Shown here piece by piece: positions 9,167 to 16,889 of a stretch of DNA of 64,000 nt (within the stretch, counting starts at the first letter, position 1; each line of letters opens with the position of its first letter). The translations under genes were made by a program, and so were the position numbers. The DNA lies in NCBI RefSeq assembly GCF_013410345.1, contig NZ_JACCFJ010000001.1:4568501-4632500 (forward strand), written 5' to 3'. The notes under the pieces were generated by a model, which searched no databases, was not told the origin of the DNA, and saw only the letters and a program-made list of their open reading frames with translations. This DNA comes from Saccharopolyspora hordei (GTDB lineage Bacteria; Actinomycetota; Actinomycetes; Mycobacteriales; Pseudonocardiaceae).

Positions 9167-9784
9167 TCAGGGGCGCAGCGAGGCCAGCAGCAGGTCGGCG
9201 AACTGCTCCCCGACCTGCTCCCCGGTGAGCTCGCCGTCGTGGCGGAACCAGGTGCCGAGGTGGTGCACCGCACCGAAGAAGAAGTCCACCACCAGGTCCG
9301 GTGACTTGTCCGCGCGGAACACCCCGGCGCGCTGGCCCTCCTCGATCAGCGCGCACACCCGCTCGTGGTAGCGGCGGCGCTCCGCCCGGACCTCCGCCTG
9401 CTTGTCCGGGTGCAGCAGGTGCATCGAGCGGAAGAAGATCTTCGTGTCGTCCAGGTTCGCCGCCGTCGTGGCGACGACGTCGGCGGCCACCGCGTGCAGC
9501 CGCTCGTCCACCGGAGCGTCGCTGTCGGCCGCGCTCTCCATCCGCGCGTGCTGCACGCGCAGCACCCGCGCGTAGATCTCGTAGAGCAGGTCGTCCTTGG
9601 AGCCGAAGTAGTGGTACATCGCCCCCTTGGTGACCCCGGCGGCGTCGACGATCTGCTGCACCGAGGTCAGCTCGTAGCCCTGCTCGGCGAACAGTCGCGT
9701 GGCCACCGACAGCAACCGCTGCGGGACCGGCTCGTCCCCCGTCGCCATCACCGCGGTGGTGCGGCCGTTGGCCACCCGCGCCAT
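9167..9784 (-). CDS. TetR-family transcriptional regulator
   Basis: Regulator of 205 residues. The N-terminal helix-turn-helix spans about residues 21-66 (LLSVATRLFAEQGYELTSVQ, then IVDAAGVTKGAMYHYFGSKD), the classic TetR signature. The C-terminal ligand domain has a KstR2/FadR-like look (DTKIFFRSMHLLH, FFFGAVHHLGTWFRHDGE), which in acyl-CoA gene clusters often binds an acyl-CoA. The ATG at 9784 follows GGGGAGG, and a TACGCT minus-10 lies at 9818-9813. It sits between two CoA ligases and is the natural candidate to bind the palindrome at 13164-13177; I see no equally good palindrome in front of its own gene. Confidence 0.92.
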   Translation of the reverse strand: MARVANGRTTAVMATGDEPVPQRLLSVATRLFAEQGYELTSVQQIVDAAGVTKGAMYHYFGSKDDLLYEIYARVLRVQHARMESAADSDAPVDERLHAVAADVVATTAANLDDTKIFFRSMHLLHPDKQAEVRAERRRYHERVCALIEEGQRAGVFRADKSPDLVVDFFFGAVHHLGTWFRHDGELTGEQVGEQFADLLLASLRP

Positions 9785-9865
9785 GGTCCACCTCCCCTGT
9801 CCATCCCCGCTCCAGCGTATCGACCCGCCGGCCCGCCGCAGCGGCGGACCGGCGGACCCCGCCCG

Positions 9866-10630
9866 TCAGCCGAGCTTGCGCTGGAGCTTGCGCATGCCCG
9901 CCTGCCACCGCTGCGGCTGGGCGGCGCGCAGCGCGTAGTAGTCGGCGACCTCGGGGTGCGGCAGGACGAGGAACTCGCCGCTGTCCAGCGAGTCGGCGAC
10001 CACGTCGGCGACCTGCTCGGGTTCCAGCGCTCCCTCGTCGAGCAGCACCTTGCCCGCGCTCCCGCTGGAGCCGAGCATGTTCGTGCGCACCCCCTGCGGG
10101 CACAGCGCCTGCACGGTGATGCCCCGGTCGGCGTAGGTGATCGCCAGCCACTCGGCGAAGCCGAGCGCCGCGTGCTTGGTCACCGAGTACGGCGCGGCAC
10201 CGAGCATGGTCAGCAGCCCCGCGGCCGACACCGTGGCCAGGAAGTGCCCCTGCCCGCGCTCCAGCCAGTGCGGCAGCACGGCGCGGGCCGCGCGGACGTG
10301 CGCCATCACGTTGGTCTCCCAGGAGTCGGCCCACGCCGCCTCGTCGGCCTCCGGGCCGCCACCGCGGGAGATCCCGGCGTTGGCGCAGAACAGGTCGATC
10401 CGCCCGTGCTCGCCCAGGGCGGCGTCGACGAGCGCGCGCACCCCGTCCTCGCTCGCGGCGTCACCCGGCACCGCCAGCCCGCCGACCTCCGCCGCCACCC
10501 GCTGGACGGCCTCGGTGTCCACATCGGCCAGCACGACCCGCGCCCCGAGCCCGGCGAACTTGCGGGCCATCGCGGCACCGATCCCGTTGCCCCCACCGGT
10601 GATCACCACCGCGGAACCAGCGAGCTGCAC
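9866..10630 (-). CDS. SDR-family oxidoreductase (copy 1)
   Basis: Classical SDR of about 254 residues, with TGGGNGIGAAMARKF (cofactor motif), the ANAGIS segment, Ser in VSAAG and the active-site YSVTKHA. The acidic residue in VLADVD at the end of beta-2 favours NAD(H). Two in-frame GTGs can start it, 10639 and 10630. I prefer 10630 because the protein then begins VQLAGSAVVITGGG, as its relatives do, and lies 11 bases after GAGGGG; 10639 would overlap the upstream stop by 8 bases. It follows immediately after the other SDR and should be cotranscribed. In this cluster it may act on a hydroxy or keto intermediate of the same catabolic route. Confidence 0.87.
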   Translation of the reverse strand: MQLAGSAVVITGGGNGIGAAMARKFAGLGARVVLADVDTEAVQRVAAEVGGLAVPGDAASEDGVRALVDAALGEHGRIDLFCANAGISRGGGPEADEAAWADSWETNVMAHVRAARAVLPHWLERGQGHFLATVSAAGLLTMLGAAPYSVTKHAALGFAEWLAITYADRGITVQALCPQGVRTNMLGSSGSAGKVLLDEGALEPEQVADVVADSLDSGEFLVLPHPEVADYYALRAAQPQRWQAGMRKLQRKLG

Positions 10631-10631
10631 C

Positions 10632-11387
10632 TCACACACCGCCCCTCAGCGTCACGCCGCCGTCGAGCACCAGGACCTGCCCGGTGATCCAGGACGCCTC
10701 GTCGGAGAGCAGGAACGCCGCCGCGCCGCTGATGTCCTCCGGGATCCCCAGCCGCTGCAACGGGTACTGCGCGGCCACCTCCTCCTCGCGGCCCTCGTAG
10801 AGCGCGGTGGCGAACTTCGTCTTGACCACCGCCGGCGCGATGGCGTTGACCCGGACCTTCGGGCCGAGCTCCACCGCGAGGTCCTTGGTGATGTAGGACA
10901 GCATCGCCTTGGTGGCGCCGTAGAAACCGATCCCCGGCGCGGGCCGCTGGCCGGCCACCGAGGACACGTTGAGCACCGCACCGCCGTGCTCGCCCATCCA
11001 CGCCCGGTGCACCCGCTGGGTCCACGACAGCGCGGCGAGCACGTTGACCTCCAACGACTTGCGCGCGATGCCGAGGTCCACGTCGAGCAGCGGGCCGTAG
11101 GCGGGGTTGATCCCGGTGTTGTTCACCAGCAGGTCGACCTTGCCGAACGTCTCGACCGTCCGCTCGACCACCTCGGCCTGGTGCTCGGCGTTGTCCGCCT
11201 TGCCCGCGATGCCGAGGGCGTGCTCGGCGCCGCCCAGCCCGGAGACCGCCTCGGCCAGCGGCTCGGGCTTGCGCGCGGTCACGGTCACCTTCGCGCCCTC
11301 GGCCACCAGCCGCTGGGCGATGGCCAGGCCGATCCCCCGGCTCGCGCCGGTCACGATCGCCACCCGACCGTCGAAGCGCTTGCTCAT
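10632..11387 (-). CDS. SDR-family oxidoreductase (copy 2)
   Basis: Classical SDR of 251 residues with TGASRGIGLAIAQRL, NNTGINP, the catalytic Ser in NVSSVAG and the YGATKAM Tyr/Lys pair, ending in the VLDGGVTLRGG typical of 3-oxoacyl-ACP-reductase-like enzymes. The ATG at 11387 follows AAGGAAG. It sits between the distal CoA ligase (copy B) and SDR copy 1 on the same strand with short gaps, consistent with one minus-strand operon from 13143 down to at least 9866. The two SDRs differ clearly from each other in sequence, so they are not a recent duplication. Specific substrate not recognisable. Confidence 0.9.
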   Translation of the reverse strand: MSKRFDGRVAIVTGASRGIGLAIAQRLVAEGAKVTVTARKPEPLAEAVSGLGGAEHALGIAGKADNAEHQAEVVERTVETFGKVDLLVNNTGINPAYGPLLDVDLGIARKSLEVNVLAALSWTQRVHRAWMGEHGGAVLNVSSVAGQRPAPGIGFYGATKAMLSYITKDLAVELGPKVRVNAIAPAVVKTKFATALYEGREEEVAAQYPLQRLGIPEDISGAAAFLLSDEASWITGQVLVLDGGVTLRGGV

Positions 11388-11472
11388 CTACTTCCTTCCT
11401 CTCCGCCGACCACCCGACCCGAGCGGCTTCCGTTCGATTCCCTGGACGCGGCCCCACGGGGATCGCGGCGCG

Positions 11473-13143
11473 CTACTCGGCCGTCCGCGCGGTGTCCCGC
11501 AGCTGGCGCCGCAGGATCTTCCCCGTGGCCGTCTTCGGCAGCTCGTCGATGATCTCGACGCTGCGCGGGTACTTGTAGGCCGCCAGCTGCGCCTTGCAGT
11601 GCGCGACCAGTTCCTCCGGCTCCGCCGAGGCGCCGTGGCGCAGGCTCACGAACGCCTTGACCGTCTCACCGCGGTAGGGGTCGGGCACGCCGACCACGGC
11701 GGCCTCCCGCACCGCGGGGTGGCCGTAGAGGACGTCCTCCACCTCCCGCGGCCACACCTTGAAGCCGGACGCGTTGATCATGTCCTTCTTGCGGTCCACC
11801 ACGTAGAACCAGCCCTGGGCGTCCATGAACCCGATGTCGCCGGTGTGCAGCCGCCCGTCGCGGATCCCGGCCGCGGTCTCCTCCGGCTTGTCCCAGTAGG
11901 AGGGCACCACCATCGGGCCCTCGATGACGATCTCGCCGACCTCGCCCACCGGCACGTCGGCGCCGTGGTCGTCGACGACGCGCACCACGGTGTTGTAGGT
12001 GGGGAGCCCGACGCTGAGGGTGCCGGACGCCTCGTCCACCGGCGCCTCCAGGTGCGCGGGCACCGAGGTCGCGGTCGCGGTGGTCTCGGTGAGCCCGTAG
12101 CCGTTGCGGATGTAGTGCCCGAACCGCTCGCGGAACGCCTCGACCACCGCCGACGGCAGCGGCGCCCCGCCGGAGTGGACCAGCTGCAGCGACGAGAAGT
12201 GGTCGGGCGTGACGTCCGGGTGGTTCATCAACGCCATGTACGCGGTGGAGGGGCCGACCATGAAGCACGGCCGGTGCTCGGCGAGCGCGTCGAGCACCAC
12301 CCCCGGCTCGAAGCGGTACACCAGGTCGAGCTGCCGACCGGCGGCCAGCGCCCCGCCCAGCTGGCAGACCAGGCCGGTGATGTGGAACAGCGGCGCCAGC
12401 CCGAAGATCCCGCCGCCGGGCACCTCCCGGATCCGGATGGCCGAGCCCTCGGAGTTGAACACCACGTTGGCGTGGGTGTTGGTGGCGCCCTTGGGCACCC
12501 CGCTGGTGCCGGAGGTGTAGACGAGCAGCGCGATGTCCGAGCCGGACAGCTGCGGCGCTGCCGGGCGGCGGCCGACGTTGGCCCGCGCCACGGCCAGCAG
12601 GTCCGCGCACCCGGCGGCGGGCCGCCGCTCCGCGCGGGCGAACAGCCGCGGGTCGTGGCGGGTCTGCAGGTCCAGCTCGCTCGTGGTGACCGCGACGCGC
12701 ACCCCGAGCGCTCCGGCGAGCTCACCGAGCACCTCGTGCCACCCCTGCTCGGAGGACACCACCGCGGTGGGCCGGCAGTCGCCGAGGATCCGGGTCAGCT
12801 CGCGGCTGCGGTACATCGGGTTGAGCGGGACGGCGATCGCCCCCACCTTCCACGCGGCCAGCAGGGCGATGGCGAACTGCGGCACGTTCTGCAGGTACAG
12901 CGCGACCCGGTCCCGGGCGACGACGCCGTGGTCGGCGAAGTGCTGCGCCAGTCCGTCGCTGAGCTCGTCGAGCTCGCGGAAGGTGAGCCGGCCGTCGAAG
13001 TAGGTGATGGCGACGCGGTCCGGGTGCTGCTCACGGACGGCCGCGAACAGCTCGAGCATGGTCTCGTACGGCGGTTCGATCGCCTTCGGCATCGCGTCGC
13101 CGTAGAGCTCCAGCCAGGGTCGTGCGTCGTACGGGCTGCCCAC
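11473..13143 (-). CDS. Acyl-CoA synthetase (AMP-forming), copy B
   Basis: AMP-dependent acyl-CoA ligase of 556 residues with the P-loop YTSGTSGVPKGATN, the motif GYGLTETTATA, the TGDIGFMD segment and the C-terminal lysine in PKTATGKILRRQLRD. It starts with GTG at 13143 behind GGAGGTGGCGAG. It closely parallels the ligase at 7403-9055; both share KKDMINA and KVWPREVEDVLY in the hinge domain. The gene opens a minus-strand group with two SDRs, a TetR regulator and the second ligase. Its promoter (TTGACT at 13190-13185) overlaps a perfect inverted repeat at 13164-13177, so repression by a TetR protein is likely. The duplicated ligases may differ in chain length or stereochemistry. Confidence 0.92.
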   Translation of the reverse strand: MGSPYDARPWLELYGDAMPKAIEPPYETMLELFAAVREQHPDRVAITYFDGRLTFRELDELSDGLAQHFADHGVVARDRVALYLQNVPQFAIALLAAWKVGAIAVPLNPMYRSRELTRILGDCRPTAVVSSEQGWHEVLGELAGALGVRVAVTTSELDLQTRHDPRLFARAERRPAAGCADLLAVARANVGRRPAAPQLSGSDIALLVYTSGTSGVPKGATNTHANVVFNSEGSAIRIREVPGGGIFGLAPLFHITGLVCQLGGALAAGRQLDLVYRFEPGVVLDALAEHRPCFMVGPSTAYMALMNHPDVTPDHFSSLQLVHSGGAPLPSAVVEAFRERFGHYIRNGYGLTETTATATSVPAHLEAPVDEASGTLSVGLPTYNTVVRVVDDHGADVPVGEVGEIVIEGPMVVPSYWDKPEETAAGIRDGRLHTGDIGFMDAQGWFYVVDRKKDMINASGFKVWPREVEDVLYGHPAVREAAVVGVPDPYRGETVKAFVSLRHGASAEPEELVAHCKAQLAAYKYPRSVEIIDELPKTATGKILRRQLRDTARTAE

Positions 13144-13163
13144 CTCGCCACCTCCACGTTGAG

Positions 13164-13177
13164 ACCGACCAGTCGGT
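13164..13177. promoter_or_regulatory. Palindromic operator of TetR type in front of CoA ligase B
   Basis: ACCGAC-CA-GTCGGT, a perfect 6+2+6 inverted repeat, lies 21-34 bases upstream of the GTG start at 13143. It covers the spacer and minus-10 region of a candidate promoter whose minus-35 TTGACT reads at 13190-13185 on the minus strand. Such repeats are typical targets of TetR repressors; the TetR gene at 9167-9784 is the obvious candidate. Confidence 0.6.
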
Positions 13178-13254
13178 ACGTCACAGTCAACGACCCACGC
13201 CCGGCCGCGTCAACCCTCCCGGCTTCGCAAGCTCGCCAAACCGTTGACCACGCG

Positions 13255-13270
13255 ACTGGTCTAGTCCACT
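13255..13270 (+). promoter_or_regulatory. DasR-responsive element (dre) before the chitinase
   Basis: ACTGGTCTAGTCCACT differs by only a base or so from the dre consensus bound by the GntR-family regulator DasR, which silences chitin and N-acetylglucosamine genes until amino-sugar phosphates appear. It lies 40 bases before the chitinase ATG and just downstream of a TTGACC minus-35 (13244-13249), a position suited to repression. Confidence 0.7.
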
Positions 13271-13309
13271 GTGCGAACACACGTCCGGTCCCGATCCCCG
13301 GAGGTACGC

Positions 13310-14287
13310 ATGATGAGACGCCTGGCCACGCTGGCCACCGCGGCAGCGGCCGCGCTCGCGCTCGCCCCGACGGCCACCGCCGACGCGCCGCAGGCCCTGC
13401 CGAAGCACCAGCTCACCGGCTACTGGCAGAACTTCGTCAACAACGCCCAGCCGCTGCGGGTCAGCGACATCTCCCCGAACTACGACCTGGTCGCCCTGGC
13501 GTTCGCCAACGCCGACCCGGACCGCCCCGGCGCGGTCACCTTCGGCGTCGACCCGGAGCTGTCCGAGGCGCTCGGCGGCTACACGGACGAGCAGCTCAAG
13601 GCCGACATCGCGGCGAAGAAGGACGAGGGAACGTCGTTCGTGCTGTCGGTCGGCGGCGAACTGGGCAACGTCGACTTGAGCTCGGAGGCCAATGTGGCCA
13701 GCTTCGTCGATTCGGTTGGAAAGGTACTTGCCGAATACGGCATCGACGGGTTGGACATTGACTTGGAGCACGGGATCGACGTCGACGGCACCACCAGCGC
13801 AGTCCGGCAGTTGCGCGAACAGGTGGGCGACGGGTTCCTGCTGACCATGGCGCCGCAGACGCTCGACGTGCAGCCCGGCGGGGCCTACCTGCAGCTGGCC
13901 GAGAACCTCAAGGACGTCATCACCGTCGTGCACACCCAGTACTACAACTCCGGTTCCATGAACGGCTGCGACGGCCAGGTCCACGACCAGGGCTCGGTCG
14001 ACTTCATCACCGCACAGGCGTGCACCCTGCTGCAGGTGCTGCGCCCGGACCAGGTGTCCCTGGGACTGCCCGCCGCACCGTCGGCGGCCGGCAGCGGCTA
14101 CGTGGAGCCGTCGGTGGTCACCGCCGCGCTGGACTGCCTGACCGCGGGGCAGAACTGCGGGCAGTACACCCCGGACCAGCCGCACCCCGAGCTCAGCGGC
14201 GTCATGACGTGGTCCATCAACTGGGACGCCAGCAACGGCAACGCCTTCTCTGACCCGGTCCGGGCCCACCTGGACACGCTGCCGTAA
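13310..14287 (+). CDS. Secreted GH18 chitinase
   Basis: Glycoside hydrolase family 18 enzyme of 325 residues that cleaves beta-1,4 bonds of chitin outside the cell. Residues 1-24 form a signal peptide (MMRRLATLATAAAAALALAP, cleavage expected after ATA). The catalytic motif DGLDIDLE is intact, with the acid Glu at residue 153 and its Asp partners at 146, 149 and 151; the preceding beta-strand reads SFVLSVGGELG. There is no chitin-binding or fibronectin module, so it is a single-domain chitinase, smaller than many Streptomyces ones. The start at 13310 follows GGAGG at 13300-13304. A dre-like site at 13255-13270 suggests DasR control. It stands alone, divergent from the CoA ligase and followed by a long-stem hairpin. 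Confidence 0.93.
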   Translation: MMRRLATLATAAAAALALAPTATADAPQALPKHQLTGYWQNFVNNAQPLRVSDISPNYDLVALAFANADPDRPGAVTFGVDPELSEALGGYTDEQLKADIAAKKDEGTSFVLSVGGELGNVDLSSEANVASFVDSVGKVLAEYGIDGLDIDLEHGIDVDGTTSAVRQLREQVGDGFLLTMAPQTLDVQPGGAYLQLAENLKDVITVVHTQYYNSGSMNGCDGQVHDQGSVDFITAQACTLLQVLRPDQVSLGLPAAPSAAGSGYVEPSVVTAALDCLTAGQNCGQYTPDQPHPELSGVMTWSINWDASNGNAFSDPVRAHLDTLP

Positions 14288-14293
14288 TCATCC

Positions 14294-14354
14294 GCGACTC
14301 CGGTCGGGCATTCGGCCCACGACCACGCCGCCCGCACGACCCGACCGGAGTCGC
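14294..14354 (+). terminator. Long-loop hairpin after the chitinase gene
   Basis: A perfect 15-bp inverted repeat, GCGACTCCGGTCGGG (14294-14308) and its complement (14340-14354), separated by 31 bases, begins 7 bases after the chitinase stop. It probably ends that transcript; the loop is longer than in most intrinsic terminators. Confidence 0.55.
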
Positions 14355-14444
14355 ACCTCCGTCACGGTGCGCAATCCACATGCTACGAAAAGTGAGATTT
14401 CGCACCAGGCGCACGTTCGCGCACACATTTCCCGCTCCCCGCGT

Positions 14445-14459
14445 TACCCTGGAGGCATG
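14445..14459 (+). promoter_or_regulatory. Minus-10 box giving a leaderless antitoxin mRNA
   Basis: TACCCT at 14445-14450 fits the TANNNT minus-10 pattern and lies exactly six bases before the ATG at 14457, placing the transcription start on the start codon. The GGAGG between them is only one base from the ATG, too close to serve well as a ribosome binding site. No clear minus-35 is visible. Confidence 0.45.
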
Positions 14460-15041
14460 TCAGTCGCGCTGGAGACCGTGTTGGCCCGAGCCGGTTTAAA
14501 GGTCACCGCCAACGAATTCCTCACCCTGGTCGAGGACGCAGCCAAGAAGCTCACCTCGCCCCAGGGGGACCCAGCCGCGCACTTCACCGACGCGGAGCGG
14601 GTCGCCCTCAGCGAGGCAGGGCTGGACCTGACGCCGCTCAGCGATGTCGACGTCGACCCCCGGGCCCGCACCGTCGCCGAGCAAGCCGTGCTGCGCGACA
14701 CCGCGCTGTCGGTCAGCCAGGCCGCCGAGCGGATCGGGGTGGACACCAGCCGGATCCGCCACCGGATCAGCGAACGCAGGCTGATCGGCTGGAAGGACCG
14801 CGGCGGGTGGCGGCTGCCCGCGTGGCAGTTCACCGACTCCGACGTGCTCCCGGGCCTGGAAACCGTGCTCGCGCTGATGCCCGTCGACCAGCCCGCGCTG
14901 GTGCTGGCCAACTTCATGACCACGCCGCAGGAGGACCTCGAACTCGGGGACCGCCCCGCGAGCCCGCGCGAGTGGCTGCTGGCCGGCGGCGACCCGCAGC
15001 GGGTGGCCGAGCTCGCCGCGACCATCGGCACCCCGGCCTGA
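14457..15041 (+). CDS. Antitoxin of a RES-type toxin-antitoxin pair (HTH plus DUF2384-like tail)
   Basis: Protein of 194 residues directly upstream of a RES-domain toxin gene. About residues 80-125 form a helix-turn-helix of excisionase/MerR style (ALSVSQAAERIGVDTSRIRH, then WRLPAWQF). The C-terminus reads RPASPREWLLAGGDPQRVAE, the arrangement by which DUF2384 (Xre/MbcA) antitoxins cap their RES toxin. The N-terminal third is not recognisable. It is longer than common antitoxins of this type. Codon 14 is TTA (14496-14498), one of only two TTA codons I could find in the window, so translation may depend on a bldA-type leucyl tRNA. Forty-one bases separate it from the toxin. Function is inferred from the pairing and the C-terminal signature. 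Confidence 0.72.
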   Translation: MSVALETVLARAGLKVTANEFLTLVEDAAKKLTSPQGDPAAHFTDAERVALSEAGLDLTPLSDVDVDPRARTVAEQAVLRDTALSVSQAAERIGVDTSRIRHRISERRLIGWKDRGGWRLPAWQFTDSDVLPGLETVLALMPVDQPALVLANFMTTPQEDLELGDRPASPREWLLAGGDPQRVAELAATIGTPA

Positions 15042-15082
15042 GCGCTTCACCCCCACCTTCGAGACACCACACCAGGACCTCC

Positions 15083-15739
15083 ATGGCACGGCTACCCCAG
15101 CCGCCTGCTCCCGCTGTGCTGCAGGCGATGCTCCGGCGCACCGAAGACGTCATCGCGGTGCCGGCCGGTACTCGCCTGGTGCGCGTGTTCACCACTGAGG
15201 GCAACCACCCGCAGCAGTGGAACAGCTTCCGCTACGCCGGGCCGCTGCCGCACGCCCGGTTCGACCCGCACCTGCCCAACTCGCAGGGCGGGCCGACCGT
15301 CACCCGGGAGCACGGCGTGCTGTACTTCTCGCTGTCCGTGCAGACCTGCATCGCCGAGGTGTTCCAGGCGACTTCCACAGTGGACCGGCGCACCCGCGGC
15401 CCGTACCTGGTGCTGTTCCGTCCACGGCGGACGCTGCGGCTGCTGGACCTGACCGGCCTGTGGCCCACCCGCGCCGGCGCCTCGCAGGCGATCGCCACCG
15501 GTCCGAAGCTGCGCACCCAGGCGTGGGCCCGCGGCATCCGCGCGGCCTACCCCGAGCTGGACGGCCTCTGGTACCGGTCGTCGATGGACGCCGGGAACCC
15601 GTCGCTGTGCCTCTGGGACCCGCCGGCGGCCACGGCCCTGCCCGACTCCCCCGACGTCCTGCTACCGCTGAGCCACCCGGGGCTGGACGTACCGCTGGGA
15701 CGCGTGTGCCGGGAGCTCAGCTACACACTCCTCGACTGA
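15083..15739 (+). CDS. RES-domain toxin (probable NAD+-degrading enzyme)
   Basis: RES-family protein of 218 residues. The family residues that give the name are visible: Arg in GTRLVRVF near residue 35, Glu in QTCIAEVFQAT, and Ser in GLWYRSSMDAGNPSLCLWD. Well-studied members (MbcT of Mycobacterium tuberculosis, Res of Pseudomonas and Photorhabdus) deplete NAD+ by phosphorolysis or hydrolysis and are neutralised by an adjacent DUF2384 antitoxin. The ATG at 15083 follows CAGGACCTCC, a weak ribosome binding site, which may keep toxin output low. The gene contains a TCCACAGTGGAC motif at 15374-15385. A 17-bp stem terminator follows the stop. Activity of this copy is inferred from family membership. 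Confidence 0.8.
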   Translation: MARLPQPPAPAVLQAMLRRTEDVIAVPAGTRLVRVFTTEGNHPQQWNSFRYAGPLPHARFDPHLPNSQGGPTVTREHGVLYFSLSVQTCIAEVFQATSTVDRRTRGPYLVLFRPRRTLRLLDLTGLWPTRAGASQAIATGPKLRTQAWARGIRAAYPELDGLWYRSSMDAGNPSLCLWDPPAATALPDSPDVLLPLSHPGLDVPLGRVCRELSYTLLD

Positions 15740-15751
15740 CGCTCGAACGTC

Positions 15752-15788
15752 CGCGGCCGCGGGCCCTCGGCGAGGGCCCGCGGCCGCG
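15752..15788. terminator. Bidirectional terminator with 17-bp perfect stem
   Basis: A perfect 17-bp GC-rich stem (15752-15768 with 15772-15788) closed by a GGC loop lies between the convergent toxin and TerC genes, 12 and 18 bases from their stops. It is the longest uninterrupted hairpin I found in the window. Confidence 0.85.
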
Positions 15789-15806
15789 CTGCGCTGGGTC
15801 GGGCGA

Positions 15807-16844
15807 TCAGGCCCTCTTCTCGGCCTGCTCCTGCTCCGCTCCCTCTTCGCCGTTCTTCCTGGCCTTGGCCAGGCTGGCCCACGTGGTGATCAGCAGCACC
15901 ACCACGATGAAGCCCAGGGACATCCAGTTGTTGATCTCCAGCCACTCCGGCACCAGGTGGTACTCGTGGAACGCGTGGAGGATCAGCTTGATGCCGATGA
16001 ACCCGAGGATCACGGCCAGGCCGACCGACAGGTAGATCAGCTTGTCCACCAGCCCGCCGAGCAGGAAGTACAGCTGCCGGAGCCCCATGAGGGCGAAGGC
16101 GTTGGCGGTGAACACCAGGAACGGGTCCTGGGTGATGCCGAAGATGGCCGGGATGGAGTCGACGGCGAACAGCAGGTCGGCGCTGCCGATCGCCACGATC
16201 ACCACGAACATCGGGGTCAGGAACTTCTTGCCGTCGATCTTCACGACCGACTTGTGACCGTGGTACTCCTCGGTCACCGGGAACACCTTCCGCACCCAGC
16301 GGACGACGGCGTTCTCCTCGTACTCCTCGTCCTCGTCCTTCTTGCGGACCATGCTGATCGCGGTCCAGATCAAGAAGGCACCGAAGATGAAGAAGATCCA
16401 GACGAACTTCGCGATCAGCGCGGCGCCGACAGCGATGAACACACCGCGCATCACCAGGGCCAGCAGGATGCCGATCAGCAGCACGCGGTGCTGGTGGATC
16501 GACGGCACCGCGAAGCTCGACATGATCACCATGAAGATGAACAGGTTGTCGATGCTCAGCGAGTACTCGGTGATGTAACCGGTGAAGTACTGGATCGCGA
16601 AGTGCGGGTCGCCGAAGACCCAGACACCGATGCCGAACACGATCGCGCACGCGATGTAGAAGGTGACCCACTTCGCCGCTTCACCCGTGGTGACCGTGTG
16701 CGGCTTGCGGTCCACGATCACCAGGTCGAGGAGCAACAGGAGAGCCAAGCCGCCGAGCGTGGCGACCCACACCCACCACGCGACATCGAGCCGGTCGACC
16801 GCTCGCTGTGCCTGCTGGGCGAGCAACGTCACGTCGGCACCCAT
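15807..16844 (-). CDS. TerC/Alx-family integral membrane protein
   Basis: TerC-family protein of 345 residues with eight or nine membrane segments. The conserved acidic membrane motif EYSLSIDNLFIFMVIM and the later FAVDSIPAIFGITQDPF, with Asp residues inside helices, define the family. TerC/Alx proteins export manganese or other metals, sometimes during metalation of secreted proteins; older names relate to tellurite resistance. The cytoplasmic loop near residues 160-190 is highly charged (RKKDEDEEYEENAVVRWVRK). The ATG at 16844 has an ideal ribosome binding site, GGAGGTGATC, which can be masked by an upstream segment. The long leader resembles a yybP-ykoY manganese riboswitch, supporting a role in manganese export. 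Confidence 0.92.
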   Translation of the reverse strand: MGADVTLLAQQAQRAVDRLDVAWWVWVATLGGLALLLLLDLVIVDRKPHTVTTGEAAKWVTFYIACAIVFGIGVWVFGDPHFAIQYFTGYITEYSLSIDNLFIFMVIMSSFAVPSIHQHRVLLIGILLALVMRGVFIAVGAALIAKFVWIFFIFGAFLIWTAISMVRKKDEDEEYEENAVVRWVRKVFPVTEEYHGHKSVVKIDGKKFLTPMFVVIVAIGSADLLFAVDSIPAIFGITQDPFLVFTANAFALMGLRQLYFLLGGLVDKLIYLSVGLAVILGFIGIKLILHAFHEYHLVPEWLEINNWMSLGFIVVVLLITTWASLAKARKNGEEGAEQEQAEKRA

Positions 16845-16849
16845 GGATC

Positions 16850-16889
16850 ACCTCCGGTTCAGGGCATCATGCGCCAAGGGACCGGAGGT
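16850..16889 (-). promoter_or_regulatory. Anti-Shine-Dalgarno helix of the terC leader
   Basis: On the minus strand, ACCTCCGGT (16889-16881) is exactly complementary to ACCGGAGGT (16858-16850), which contains the Shine-Dalgarno sequence six bases before the terC ATG. The upstream arm overlaps the 3' edge of the predicted aptamer (GACCTCC), where it would also close helix P1 with GGAGG near 16981. Ligand binding that locks P1 would free the ribosome site, an ON switch at translation. Confidence 0.65.
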
